Assembly (NCBI GenBank): GCA_900290245.1 | Contig: OKRB01000086.1 | Location: 1-55,910, forward strand | DNA: 55,910 nt | DNA from: Candidatus Sulfuritelmatomonas gaucii | GTDB taxonomy: Bacteria; Acidobacteriota; Terriglobia; Terriglobales; Acidobacteriaceae | Direction of reading: 5' to 3' | Shown: one piece after another, positions 1 to 8,754 of the stretch | How the letters are laid out: every line of letters begins with the position of its first letter | Position numbering within the stretch: position 1 is the stretch's first letter | Notes under the pieces: generated by a model | Told to the model about the DNA's origin: nothing | Database searches by the model: none | What the model saw: only the letters and a program-made list of their open reading frames with translations | Program-made: the position numbers and the translations under genes

Positions 1-165
1 GATCTCTTGCCATGCGTCCTTTTCACGCGGGAAGTTGGCAACTGCACCCACTACAACGGTGTGTTCGACCTTCCTTCCGCTTTCTGGCTTCAGAACGTAC
101 CAGTGGTAGACCCAGACGTCCCCTTTCTTGCGTTCTTGTTTAGTGATCCATCCCCTTTGCGCCAT
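1..165 (-). CDS. Tyrosine-type integrase, N-terminal fragment (runs off the left edge)
   Basis: Only the first 55 residues are in the window. The ATG has an AAAGGA ribosome-binding site about 7 bases upstream. The protein begins MAQRGWITKQERKKG, followed by DVWVYHWY, a Lys/Arg-rich stretch, VEHTVVVGAV and the FPREKDAW motif. This layout is typical of the arm-binding N-terminus of tyrosine recombinases that integrate acidobacterial islands; the catalytic domain lies outside. It would catalyse site-specific integration and excision of the island. The next gene upstream encodes an excisionase-like protein in the same orientation, and a tRNA fragment ends the island at 31.68 kb, both consistent with this role. 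The family call is from recall of related proteins; the catalytic Arg-His-Arg-Tyr residues cannot be seen here. Confidence 0.65.
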   Translation of the reverse strand, partial: MAQRGWITKQERKKGDVWVYHWYVLKPESGRKVEHTVVVGAVANFPREKDAWQEI

Positions 166-305
166 TTCAGATCCTTTCTTTCATGGCGCTGGAGACTGCC
201 TGAATTCGATTATTCGCCAATTCGCCGAGGATGGAAACAGCTTTTCCCGTCGGCCACTGGCGGGGCTCCCGGCCCCATCGAATTCCCACAAAAATCAGCA
301 AAACT

Positions 306-500
306 CTACCTCCGAGCCGTAATTGCCTTGCAAATCTCACTGAGCCGAAACCGCCAGGTCCGCCGAGCGCCGGTTCCCAATGGATAGGCTGGAATCTGGC
401 CGGCACGTGCCATCTCGAGGACGCGGCGGGGCCTTATCCCTAACAGCTTGGCAGCCCGCGTAGCGTCCACAAATGGTTCTGGAGTAATCGTGGTACACAT
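306..500 (-). CDS. Excisionase-like small HTH DNA-binding protein
   Basis: A 64-residue protein. I chose the ATG that follows a GGAGGAATT ribosome-binding site; an in-frame upstream ATG at 590 has its GGAG directly abutting the start codon and is less likely. The core VDATRAAKLLGIRPRRVLEM, then a wing-like basic segment with AYPLGTGARRTWRF, fits a MerR/excisionase-family winged HTH that chooses a binding site through the first helices. Such proteins act as recombination directionality factors or as repressors. It is read towards the integrase start 140 bases away, so the two may be co-transcribed. A plain transcriptional regulator remains possible. Confidence 0.65.
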   Translation of the reverse strand: MCTTITPEPFVDATRAAKLLGIRPRRVLEMARAGQIPAYPLGTGARRTWRFRLSEICKAITARR

Positions 501-687
501 TGGAATTCCTCCGCCCAGTTGATCCTTCTCGAATTCAATCTCACTCCATGACAAAGCGTTCAGGGCTTCGACTTTGAGCTCGCGTAACATCTCCGTGTTC
601 GCCTTGAGGTACTCTCGACGTGCAACCCGTGACGAAGATCTGCTCCGAAATTGGCAAGAACTAGCTGCCTCGTTCGCTCGTTCATCT

Positions 688-2349
688 TCACATCATCTCG
701 AGCATTTCAACCCGAAGGGCAATTGGAGTATTCTCATATTGCGTGGGTTCAGGAAGTGACCATACCCGCACATCTTTGCCTTTCACGCTCATACGCTCCG
801 ATGTGGCTCCCATTTGCTTTAACCAAAGCCAGATTTGGTGTGGCTTGCATTGGAATCTCCGGATGGCTAGATATTGGAACAAGTCATCTGAGCGAAAATA
901 GACGCGCCCGTTTTGGATATACGAATTGCCTTTGATTAACTCGTCCCGATTTCTTGCAGGGCGGCTACCGCTGAAGAAATTATCCAGACGATTCTCGAAT
1001 TGCCCCTGCTCACTGGCATCTTCAGGATCTTCCACGATGTCGCAACTCTCAATGAGATCCTTCAGCCTCTCAAGCCACTCTGTCGACTTGGGAAGCATAA
1101 TGACCTCGTTGAATTTGTCCACAAAAGCCCTCTGGAGCGACCGAGGGCTTAACAGCATTTCCGTAGTCAATTCGACGCGCATCCCTTGATGCTCGGCATA
1201 CCATCGCACGGAGTCTTTACTGACGCATTTCGTCAAGTTGTCAATGGGGAATACGGCTGTCTCACCGTTTCCTCTCATTCCAATGCCAAACTTTCGCCTC
1301 ACACAGGTCTTCTTGTCGCAATGGTTTGATATTGGAGGATTCTTGCAAGTGTAGGAATAATCCTTTCGACTGTTGCTCTTGCGAATTTGATCTAATTCGC
1401 TTTGCTTCAAAGGTGGTTGTACATGGTTAAAGTTGAACTCTGCTAACGCATCTTCCCAATCTGCTGGACGGGATTTCTTGTAATAGATCGCAACATTCAT
1501 CAAAGCATTGTTTCGAAATCCTTCGATGCCAACCGTTGCTAAGTGTTGAAGGCAAGGAGGTCCATCCTCGAACATGTTGGACAATGGAGCTTGAACTTCT
1601 TCTAGATCGCTGCTGGTGATGCGCATCATATTGCAATAAGCGAGAAAGTCCTTCAGGTCACGAATTGGCTTTCCATTTCGAATGGCATAACGCCGAGTTC
1701 CTTTCGCGGAGAATGCTCCATGATACGGAATATTGATCCAGTTTCCAACATCATTCTGATTGGCTCGCATAACCTGTTTCGGAAACACTTCGCATCCGCC
1801 GTATCCGAGACGAGCTGCGAATGCAGTCAACTTGGCCTGCATCAATTTAGCCGAAATAGGGGTCTTGGAGAATAGATAGAGATGGACTCCTCCGCTCTTA
1901 CTCAAACAAACTACGAGCGGGAGATTAAGCTTGCGGATCCGTTTTTCAAGGTCCTCAACGCTCTCTTTCAGATGAGGCTCGCCCTGAATATCAATATCGA
2001 TTGCACCAAAGCAGCAAGTGTTATCCCTAAGAAGAGAAATTACCCCGAGACTTTTAATGCCGCCGTTGAGATGCGCTCGGTATTCCCTCGGCGTTGCACC
2101 AGACCTCATAGTCTGCGCTCGTCCTTTGATTTTCCCATTCTCGTCCGGTTGTTCAGACAGTTCATGCTCCCCGTGCGCGTCTTCATAGCCGCAGAAAAGA
2201 GCTGAAAACTGGTCGCAGAGCGCGTCCTCTTCAGTCTTCGCATTCGAAGCAGAAGCGTGCTTCCCATTCTCCGAATCGAGGGCAGAAGTTGGTGACTTAA
2301 TCGCCAATGTTGTTTTTGATTCAATTTTCGCTTTTTCTGAAATTGCCAT
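688..2349 (-). CDS. Archaeo-eukaryotic primase (TOTE/PrimPol-type) of the mobile element
   Basis: A 553-residue protein with the signatures of the archaeo-eukaryotic primase superfamily: FGAIDIDIQ with the metal-binding Asp pair near residue 117, the SKSGGVHLYLF motif near 150, and GNWINIPY near 205. These correspond to the DhD, sGGxHl and third catalytic motifs. Near residue 330 there is a Cys/His cluster (CKNPP..HCDKKTC) ending FGIG, as in primase C-terminal zinc or iron-sulfur modules. Such proteins prime replication of plasmids, phages and islands, and also occur in TOTE conflict systems. I see no helicase or nuclease partner beside it. The ATG at 2349 is preferred to a TTG two codons upstream. 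About 250 bases separate it from the zinc protein gene. Confidence 0.75.
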   Translation of the reverse strand: MAISEKAKIESKTTLAIKSPTSALDSENGKHASASNAKTEEDALCDQFSALFCGYEDAHGEHELSEQPDENGKIKGRAQTMRSGATPREYRAHLNGGIKSLGVISLLRDNTCCFGAIDIDIQGEPHLKESVEDLEKRIRKLNLPLVVCLSKSGGVHLYLFSKTPISAKLMQAKLTAFAARLGYGGCEVFPKQVMRANQNDVGNWINIPYHGAFSAKGTRRYAIRNGKPIRDLKDFLAYCNMMRITSSDLEEVQAPLSNMFEDGPPCLQHLATVGIEGFRNNALMNVAIYYKKSRPADWEDALAEFNFNHVQPPLKQSELDQIRKSNSRKDYSYTCKNPPISNHCDKKTCVRRKFGIGMRGNGETAVFPIDNLTKCVSKDSVRWYAEHQGMRVELTTEMLLSPRSLQRAFVDKFNEVIMLPKSTEWLERLKDLIESCDIVEDPEDASEQGQFENRLDNFFSGSRPARNRDELIKGNSYIQNGRVYFRSDDLFQYLAIRRFQCKPHQIWLWLKQMGATSERMSVKGKDVRVWSLPEPTQYENTPIALRVEMLEMM

Positions 2350-2605
2350 TCCCAATCCCCAAGATTTCTTTCCAGTAAAGCCATTCCGCGGAATAAATAA
2401 GGGCGACAGGCACCCTAACTTTGTCTTCTTTTCAACTTGGCGGCATCCGAAATCCTTGCGTTTCTCAATGACGCCGAAAACCCATACTTTGATAGGCTCA
2501 CAGCTGCACCAAATTGCGAATTTGACCTGGATTGATTGTGCGACCGGAATTGCTTAATGCAATGCGCCGGAGAAAGCACTGTGTTTTCGCGGCTATGAAA
2601 AGGGT

Positions 2606-3268
2606 CTAAGCGCGGAGGCGCTTCGGGCGGCCGATACGTTTCCCTTCTGCCTTCGCCCGCGACATCCCGTCCCTGATCGCACCAGGAAGGTAGAGTCGCA
2701 TATCCTTCGACGCGAAATCACGATCGGGTTTAGTTCTTAGGGAGTCGGTCAAGACAATGGCATTGATACTCTGATCTTCGGGCTCGAGGGGAGGCCTCTT
2801 TTGTAGTTGTAGGATTTGCTCGGGTTGCAGGCTATTCAATATTTCCCAATTCTGGCTCTTCCCCTTTAGCGGTTCTCTCATGAACTGCAACCATACCCAC
2901 TCTATTTGTTCTCGAGTCAACTTTCGAATTCCGATTTCGCGAAACTTACGATACAAGCAGCCCGGTCCGGGATGCGCCTGATGACAAAGAGGGCATATAC
3001 CCTGATTAATGATTTGCCTTGTTCTAAGCTGCTTTTCGGATTGATGCTTTGGGCAGAGCTTCTTGTACTTGACTTCGGCGTGAGAGCAGCCCTTATTCGG
3101 ACATCGCGAGTGTCGATCAATCATGTCGCGAGGGTTCACTGGCTTTCCACATGCAGCACAATAGAGTGCAGAGCTCCGGCACTTTACGCAGCGGCCGAGC
3201 TGAGCGAGCTTGTCGAGACGGTCGTCTTTGTAGGGTTTGGGGTCGTATCTCACTTGCCTTATTCTCAT
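2606..3268 (-). CDS. Cys-rich zinc-ribbon protein with a resolvase-like C-terminal tail
   Basis: A 220-residue protein of unknown function. The first 100 residues hold several zinc-knuckle pairs: CVKC and CAAC near residues 27-41, CPNKGC near 57, CPKH near 72, and CPLC near 92 followed by a lone Cys. The last 25 residues read IRDGMSRAKAEGKRIGRP and are very similar to the conserved end of the serine-recombinase (resolvase/invertase) catalytic domain, where Arg, Gly and the GxxxGRP motif are hallmarks. No recombinase catalytic Ser region is present, so this is not a working resolvase as it stands. It may be a DNA-binding accessory protein of the element, or a product of recombination between a zinc protein and a resolvase gene. 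Confidence 0.55.
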   Translation of the reverse strand: MRIRQVRYDPKPYKDDRLDKLAQLGRCVKCRSSALYCAACGKPVNPRDMIDRHSRCPNKGCSHAEVKYKKLCPKHQSEKQLRTRQIINQGICPLCHQAHPGPGCLYRKFREIGIRKLTREQIEWVWLQFMREPLKGKSQNWEILNSLQPEQILQLQKRPPLEPEDQSINAIVLTDSLRTKPDRDFASKDMRLYLPGAIRDGMSRAKAEGKRIGRPKRLRA

Positions 3269-3754
3269 CCTGCGTGAAATGTATGCGCGGTGCGAGATCT
3301 GCTCCCGCGCATTTTCACGTATTCCACGTAGTGTTGGGATTCGCTTATTTCAACGCATAGATGCTACCACCTCACGAATTCTGGAGAGACGTCGCATGGT
3401 CGGCGTCCCGCGCGTTCCCGAGACGCATTTAGACCCGCGCGAGGATACCTGGCGGGCCCACGCTATTGGGCGGAGAGGCTCTGCAGGCGGCATGATAAGG
3501 GTTTGGATGTGGTCTCCCCACTGACAGGCTCCGGAGGACGCTGTTAACCTTCCCGAACATCGAAATCCTTTTTGAAGGCGGTGGTCCCAGTCACCGACAA
3601 GATGACCGTCAAGAGGAGAGTCTGCCGATAAATATAAGTGCAATTCGAGTAACTAAAATATCGAATTCCATTCGTGATCGCCCCGGATTAGAGAACGAGA
3701 GATGAATCCGTCGGGGCTACCCGTCTCGCCGGGAAGCGCCGGAGCTGAGAGACG

Positions 3755-3795
3755 AAGCTTAAGTTATTGAAAAAGCGTAAGATAAAGAGAATTCC
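3755..3795 (+). repeat. Degenerate att-like arm (copy D)
   Basis: The stretch AAGTTATTGAAAAAGCGTAA followed by GATAAAGAG resembles the segment just before the tRNA junction at 31.6 kb (AAGTTGTTGAAAGTATGGAA, then TATAGAGG). It lacks the TTGACAC core and the paired CCTG motif seen in the other copies, so it is the weakest member of the set. Confidence 0.3.
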
Positions 3796-4040
3796 GTCGC
3801 TCCGTCGCCTGGTCCGACATTTCGGTGGGAGATTTGTACGTGGCATTTGTTCTCTTAGTTACGACGGGAAGACGGAGGATGAATTGCTTCTAGTGACGAC
3901 CTCCCCGAAAAACGACTAACACTCGACCCAAGCATCCACTGCTAACAGCGACAAATATCAGCGACATCGCTTTCATGACGGCATTACTTCGAAGACGCTT
4001 TCGATCATCGTGAAGGCTGACTGTGGTCTTCTCCTTTCCT

Positions 4041-4267
4041 GCCCACGCCTGTAATATCGCCTGCTCGATCTTCAGCATAGACGATTTCCATCGGTTTCTT
4101 TAATCCAGTAAGTGATTGAAAATAAATGAGATATTCGAATTGGGAGCCGCATTGTGATAGTCAGCGCAAGTCGCATTTCCTCAACGACTTAAGCGCTAAC
4201 CCCCATGATTTATACCTGAAAAATGACCTGAAGCGACGACCGGTTCCCCGTACGGGAAGCGGTCTCC
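4041..4267 (+). repeat. att-like boundary unit C (left end of cassette 1)
   Basis: This unit has the same order as unit B at 18.7 kb. First comes a paired motif CCTGTAATATCGCCTG, then a segment ending GTAAGTGATTGAAAATAAAT, and 167 bases after the first motif a second pair CCTGAAAAATGACCTG followed by a hairpin with arms TTCCC/GGGAA. The corresponding distance in unit B is 178 bases. The TTGACAC core found in units A and B is not recognisable here. I read it as an old attachment site or recombination scar with integrase arm-type sites; the homology is visible in the sequence, the function is inferred. Confidence 0.5.
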
Positions 4268-4754
4268 ATAGAAATGGCCAATAGACAACCGGAACCCGGA
4301 ACTTGGGTCGCAAAAGTTGTCTAATTCACCGTGAATCTGTCCGCAGTCGAAAACTAGGGAAAGTCTGTCCTGAAAGTGACTTCCAGATATCCGCGAGACA
4401 CGGACAATGTGAGTCAAAGCACGAGTCTGACTACGCCTTTGAGCCAATGAAGATCGACATCGTTTCTCCCCGAAGGCGCTTTCGCTTTCGAAGCGAGGAA
4501 ACGGATTTACATGTCCGTTGAGATTTGTTGGCCTTGGAGCCACAATCAAGGGCAGACGACAGATGATGGACACACGGCCATGGAAAAACCGGAGATTCCC
4601 AGCATCACGCAAGCATCAGAGTTTACCTGCTCATTCGATAATCCGGCATTGCTCGGAGCGTCCAGCACGGCACAGCGGACTTGCCAGAGAAACAGACGGT
4701 AAGGTTTGTTTTGCCAGCCAGCAGTGCGCTATCAGTGGCATTCGGGATGAACGC

Positions 4755-4973
4755 TTGCCACATGTAAAAAGTCGCCTGGCTGACCCCCAGCTTGCGGCAA
4801 ATGTCAGCCGTCTTGTCCCCAGCCTCGTACTGCTTGAGGGCCGCGATGATCTGCTCTTCGCTGTGTTGCTTCTTCGGCATGTTGATCCTCCTCGTTGTTT
4901 TCCTTCGAGGGCTTCAACTGCCAATTTATCTCTACTTGCACCTGGTACAGCTTTTGGGTTTTGCCTCAGGACA
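4755..4973 (-). mobile_element. IS3-family insertion sequence remnant (truncated orfA and one end)
   Basis: An ATG at 4880, preceded by a GAGGAGG ribosome-binding site, opens a 42-residue start of an IS3-group OrfA transposase: MPKKQHSEEQIIAALKQYEA, then the helix-turn-helix KLGVSQATFYMW. The homology stops at that Trp and the frame runs into unrelated sequence. Upstream, the sequence out to a TGTCCTGAGG terminus looks like the left end of such an element. OrfB and the other end are missing, so the remnant cannot move. It sits at the left margin of cassette 1, just downstream of the ThuA-like gene. Confidence 0.65.
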
Positions 4974-5028
4974 CTTTTGAAAGTCGTCGATGATAAAGGC
5001 GTGTCTGCCCCGACGCCATCGGGTCGGA

Positions 5029-5943
5029 TTAGATCCTTTTCAGCAGCCATTCTACGGATCGCTTCTGGAGTTTCAGGTGCTCTGGAGCCCACATCACGGA
5101 AATCGTATGTCCGATGCCGGTGAAAACCACCCTCCCCTTCTCGTACTCGTGCGCCCAACCCGAGACGGACTTCGTACCGCGGTCGCTGAACGTTAGACCG
5201 TCGATATTGTCACCCTGAAGGAGGATGTTCGCAGGGTCACCGTAGTATTTTGGGAAGTACTGCTCATCGGTGACCATAAAGTCCTCAATACCCTCAGTAA
5301 TCGGATGGGTCTTGTTCATCACGTTGACCTTGAAGGGCCGCAGAGGTGCGTGATCCGCATATTCTCCTCCTAAGAGTTCCTTGAATACCGGAGCGAAATT
5401 CGCCACTTCACAACCTGAATGGATTACGTAGAGGCCATTCCCTTCAGCGACAAAATCCCGCACGGCCTCTGCCTGTTGTTCTGTAATCCAGCCTTGGGGT
5501 TTTGTCTGCGGGAAAGCTCCTACATTTTCAAGGCCGTTTCCGTAACAATAGCCGCTTGGCTCTAAGTATCCCCCTGGCCATACCGAGCCGCCCCTGAAGA
5601 CAATAAGTACGCGACGCCCTCTTAGGAGATTTGCAGATAATTGATCGTACCGGATCGTGTAGTCCCATTGCAGGCCCAATTCGGAGAACAACCGATCCAA
5701 GGCGACATGAATGTAATCAGAATTGTGGTATCTATCACCGATCAGGGCGAGGATTGGAGGCTTATCCTCCGGAATATCCGACCCGGTAGGTCTGGCCGTG
5801 GCCCCTTCCAAGACCTTGCTGCCCGCAGCTAAAGCTACGGCGCTCATCAGCAGGCGTCTCCTTGACATTGAACTTTGGGAATGCGGATCGGTGGAGATGC
5901 CTTCTTTTGTCGATTCTGGCGGCTGCTTCTGTTCTGTGTTCAT
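5029..5943 (-). CDS. ThuA-like domain protein, Tat-exported
   Basis: A 304-residue protein. The chosen ATG follows a GGGAGGG ribosome-binding site. A twin-arginine signal (SRRRLLMSAVALAAGS) lies near residue 28, so export by Tat is likely. The mature part is a ThuA (trehalose-utilisation) or class I glutamine-amidotransferase-like fold: ILALIGDRYHNSDYI at its start, a flavodoxin-like strand with GRRVLIVFRGGS, YVIHSGCE near the middle and a C-terminal GRVVFTGIGHT. ThuA-like proteins occur widely in bacterial sugar-use loci, usually without a proven reaction. It is the last gene of the leftward cassette 1 operon, 68 bases after the Tm-1-like gene. Substrate unknown. Confidence 0.75.
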   Translation of the reverse strand: MNTEQKQPPESTKEGISTDPHSQSSMSRRRLLMSAVALAAGSKVLEGATARPTGSDIPEDKPPILALIGDRYHNSDYIHVALDRLFSELGLQWDYTIRYDQLSANLLRGRRVLIVFRGGSVWPGGYLEPSGYCYGNGLENVGAFPQTKPQGWITEQQAEAVRDFVAEGNGLYVIHSGCEVANFAPVFKELLGGEYADHAPLRPFKVNVMNKTHPITEGIEDFMVTDEQYFPKYYGDPANILLQGDNIDGLTFSDRGTKSVSGWAHEYEKGRVVFTGIGHTISVMWAPEHLKLQKRSVEWLLKRI

Positions 5944-6011
5944 TTTAGAATTACCCTCCCGGTTATTGAGATTGGGATTCCGTGTATCGTCCTTCAAGCA
6001 AAATTCAGGCT

Positions 6012-7277
6012 TCAACGAAATGCACGGCGAGCTTCAGGCGTTCGCTCAAGACGGTGCGATTCCGTCTTCTTGATCGCCTCGAGCAATGTATTGGCGGCTT
6101 CGCGCGCGAATATCTCGTCATTGATGTGAGCGTCAATCTCGATGAGTTGAATCTTACTGGCAAGTCTGTTCTTGAGCGCTTCAAGGTAGCTCCTGTCAGC
6201 TTCCGGCCAATAGAACGGCTGGCCCGGCGAGTCGATGGCAGAAAAACCACGCAAGGGTATAAGCACGTGTACGGAGCCGCGCGAGAGATTGAGTTTTTCG
6301 GCGGTAATGCGGCCCAAAGCCGCGCACTCTTCAGGCGTCGTGCGCATCAAGGTCACATTAGGGTTGTGGACGTATAACTTCCGATGCTTGTATCTCTCCG
6401 GCACCGAATCGAGAGGGCCAAAGTTGACCATATCGATGGCACCCGGACAAACCACCTGCGGCACACCGTTCCTTGCCGCGGCTTCCAAGCGATGCGGCCC
6501 GGCACTCAGCACCCCTCCTGCCAATTCGTCCGCAAGCTCAGTTGTAGTGATGTCCAAAACTCCGGCGAAGTAATCATCATCTACAAGCTCTTCCAGTGCT
6601 TGCCCGCCAGTGCCCGTGGCGTGAAACACTAGCACTTCGAAACCTCGTTGCTCGAGAATCTGTCGCGCCGCGGTGACGCAGGGAGTGGTGACTCCGAACA
6701 TAGTGGCTCCGACCAAAGGCCTCCCTTCGCCGTTTTCGATCTCGTCCTGCACCACCATGCCACTGATGGCGGCTGCGGCATTCGCTAGGATCCGACGGGA
6801 GAGGCGGTTCAGCCCGGCGATATCGACGATCGAGTGCAGCATCACAATGTCCTTAGTCCCAACGTAAGGACGAGTGTTACCCGAGGCCACCGTGGAAACT
6901 ATCACTTTTGGAAAGCCCGAGGGCAACGTTTGCATTGCCAATGCCGCAATACTAGTTCCTGCCGTCCCGCCTAAAGAAATCAATCCTTCGATTTTCCCCT
7001 CGCCGAACAGCCGTCGGACAACGGCCGCGGCACCTTCGGCCATAACTGCAATGCTCTTGCCGCGGTCCCGCGCAGAAACCAGCTCCTCAATCGCGTGCCC
7101 GCCTGCTCGAGCGACCTCATCCCTGCTGACGTCCGCTGCAAACGCCGGCGTTCCCAAGACACCGCTATCAATGACAATCGTGCCCACCCCCGAGGATTCG
7201 ATTCGACGGCGAAGATAGGCAAATTCCTCTCCCTTCGTGTCGAGTGTTCCGAGAATGGCGACAGTCTTCTGCTTCAT
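6012..7277 (-). CDS. Tm-1-like ATP-binding domain protein (UPF0261)
   Basis: A 421-residue protein matching the full length of the UPF0261/Tm-1-like family. It starts MKQKTVAILGTLDTKGEEFA, the hallmark opening of the family, followed by IDSGVLGTP, a GAAAVVRRLFGEGKIEGLIS segment and the GGTAGTS loop. The second half carries GATMFGVTTPCV and HATGTGGQALEEL. In plant Tm-1 this module is fused to a TIM-barrel half; in bacteria the two are usually neighbouring genes, as here. Its start overlaps the cupin stop by four bases (ATGA), so the two are translationally coupled. The bacterial reaction is not known to me; a role in processing a sugar-derived or phenolic acid has been a common guess. Confidence 0.85.
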   Translation of the reverse strand: MKQKTVAILGTLDTKGEEFAYLRRRIESSGVGTIVIDSGVLGTPAFAADVSRDEVARAGGHAIEELVSARDRGKSIAVMAEGAAAVVRRLFGEGKIEGLISLGGTAGTSIAALAMQTLPSGFPKVIVSTVASGNTRPYVGTKDIVMLHSIVDIAGLNRLSRRILANAAAAISGMVVQDEIENGEGRPLVGATMFGVTTPCVTAARQILEQRGFEVLVFHATGTGGQALEELVDDDYFAGVLDITTTELADELAGGVLSAGPHRLEAAARNGVPQVVCPGAIDMVNFGPLDSVPERYKHRKLYVHNPNVTLMRTTPEECAALGRITAEKLNLSRGSVHVLIPLRGFSAIDSPGQPFYWPEADRSYLEALKNRLASKIQLIEIDAHINDEIFAREAANTLLEAIKKTESHRLERTPEARRAFR

Positions 7278-7735
7278 TGCTTTGCTCTTCCGGAAGAGTC
7301 ATCGCTCGTGGGGCGAGCGGGAAGCTCACCGGGCGGGACCAGCTTACAATCCGGCAAGCCACGCAGGAGCACTTCCGGTCCTGGAGGAGAGTACACAGCC
7401 AGCAACTTGAGGGGTTCCCATCCTGTGTTTACGGTAGCGTGGAAAACATCGGGAGGGATAGCAATTAAGTCTCCGGCACCAACGGGCTCCGATCGCTCAC
7501 CTCCGATGTCGATCATCTGCTTTCCCACTCCCGAAACGATGTAAAGAATTTCTTCGCACCCGGGATGATTGTGCCGCGTGTGGCCTTTGCCTGGATCCAG
7601 GAGTACGACTCCCATAGTGAACCTATTCGTGCCTGTGACTCGCGGCTCGCTCATCCACTTGATCGTTCCCCAGTCCAACACCATCGTCTCGACGTCCGAC
7701 GGCCGCACGAAGTGCCGTCCCGGTAAGCTTTCCAT
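7274..7735 (-). CDS. Cupin-domain protein
   Basis: A 153-residue single-domain cupin. The first cupin motif is HTRHNHPGCEEILYIVSG, with the His pair and Glu that hold a metal, and the second motif is PPDVFHATVN with the third His. No signal peptide is visible, so it should be cytoplasmic. Small cupins of this kind act as isomerases, dioxygenases or sugar-ligand binders; the substrate cannot be read from the sequence. It sits between the TIM-barrel and Tm-1-like genes in one leftward operon, which suggests that it works on the same metabolite. Confidence 0.8.
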   Translation of the reverse strand: MESLPGRHFVRPSDVETMVLDWGTIKWMSEPRVTGTNRFTMGVVLLDPGKGHTRHNHPGCEEILYIVSGVGKQMIDIGGERSEPVGAGDLIAIPPDVFHATVNTGWEPLKLLAVYSPPGPEVLLRGLPDCKLVPPGELPARPTSDDSSGRAKQ

Positions 7736-7765
7736 ATTCTCTCCTCAGCAAGAAAATCGACCAGA

Positions 7766-8614
7766 TCATCCGCTGACAACAAGCGTCTTGAACTTCTGAA
7801 CCTGCTCCGTAATAGCTCTCTCTGTCGGCAGCCGCTCGATGCTCGAAGCGCCGAAGAAGCCGGCGATTCCGAAAGTTCGAGACAGAACAAACGCGACGTC
7901 TTCCGGCTCGGCCAGAGGTCCTCCGTGACAAAGCACCAATATGTCGTCGTTGACGGAAGCAGCGGCATCGCGGATTGACTGGACAAACGGTACAGTCTCC
8001 TCTAGGGTCCGTGCTGTCCTCGCACCAATAGACCCGTTAATGGTCAACCCTGCATGGGCGACAATCACGTCTGCGCCCGCCCTGGCCATTTGTCGCGCCT
8101 GCTCCTCATCAAAGACGTAAGGGCAGGTCAAAAGACCAAGCTTGCTTGCATGCTCGATCATCTCGACTTCGAGACCGTAACCCATTCCGGTCTCCTCCAA
8201 ATTGGCCCTAAAGACCCCGTCAATCAGGCCTACCGTTGGGAAGTTCTGCACTCCAGCAAAATCCATGTCTCGGAGTTTGGCGAGAAAGCGCGGCATCGAT
8301 CGGAATGGGTCAGTGCCGTTGACGCCAGCAAGAACTGGCACCCGCTTGACCACCGGAAGCACCTCACGAGACATCTCCTCCACAATGGCATTAGCATCGC
8401 CGTAAGCCAGAAGGCCGGCAAGAGACCCGCGTCCTGCCATGCGATAACGGCCGGAGTTGTAAATGATTATCAGATCGGCTCCGCCCGCCTCCGCGCACTT
8501 AGCGGACATCCCCGTTCCAGCGCCAGCACCGATCAGCGGTCGGCCCGATTTCACCACTTGCCGCAGCCGCGCCATATACTCATCACGCCGGAGATCCATT
8601 ATTTCGAGATCCAT
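7766..8614 (-). CDS. PEP-hydrolase-family / TIM-barrel signal-transduction-type protein
   Basis: A 282-residue TIM-barrel protein of the family once named TIM-barrel signal transduction protein and now phosphoenolpyruvate hydrolase-like. Visible motifs are [20 protein letters not shown] near residue 27, [20 protein letters not shown] near 50, [11 protein letters not shown] near 96, [11 protein letters not shown] near 121, [11 protein letters not shown] and [10 protein letters not shown]. The ATG is chosen because AGGTGGA lies about 8 bases upstream; a second in-frame ATG five codons later lies in a small duplication (ATAATGGATCTC repeated). The gene next to the Tm-1-like gene is a usual partner. 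The enzyme may act on an enol or keto acid; this is inference from the family. Confidence 0.85.
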   Translation of the reverse strand: MDLEIMDLRRDEYMARLRQVVKSGRPLIGAGAGTGMSAKCAEAGGADLIIIYNSGRYRMAGRGSLAGLLAYGDANAIVEEMSREVLPVVKRVPVLAGVNGTDPFRSMPRFLAKLRDMDFAGVQNFPTVGLIDGVFRANLEETGMGYGLEVEMIEHASKLGLLTCPYVFDEEQARQMARAGADVIVAHAGLTINGSIGARTARTLEETVPFVQSIRDAAASVNDDILVLCHGGPLAEPEDVAFVLSRTFGIAGFFGASSIERLPTERAITEQVQKFKTLVVSG

Positions 8615-8754
8615 TATTCCACCTACTTCATTAGAATGTGGGCTCCGGCTTGCTCGGAGCTTACCCTCAGAACTGAACCGAAACCGAATCGAGCTGCTTA
8701 CTGCTCAGGTCTTACGGCACATGTTCCCGCTCCTCGACAAACCGATCGCCGGTG

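Larger units (their letters stand above)
3269..4754. other. Non-coding junction region between mobility module and cassette 1
   Basis: I see no convincing gene in this 1.5 kb. It contains two degenerate att-like repeats (listed separately) and otherwise unassigned sequence with many stops in all frames. The composition is mixed, as expected of a scar region that has hosted repeated integration and decay. Confidence 0.5.

Noticed and set aside
2350..2605. Possible origin of replication next to the primase
   Set aside because: The 255 bases contain no clear iterons or AT-rich repeat set that would support an origin.
3350..4612. Several frames of 60-140 codons on both strands
   Set aside because: They overlap one another, lack ribosome-binding sites and show no recognisable motif; the region fits decayed junction DNA.
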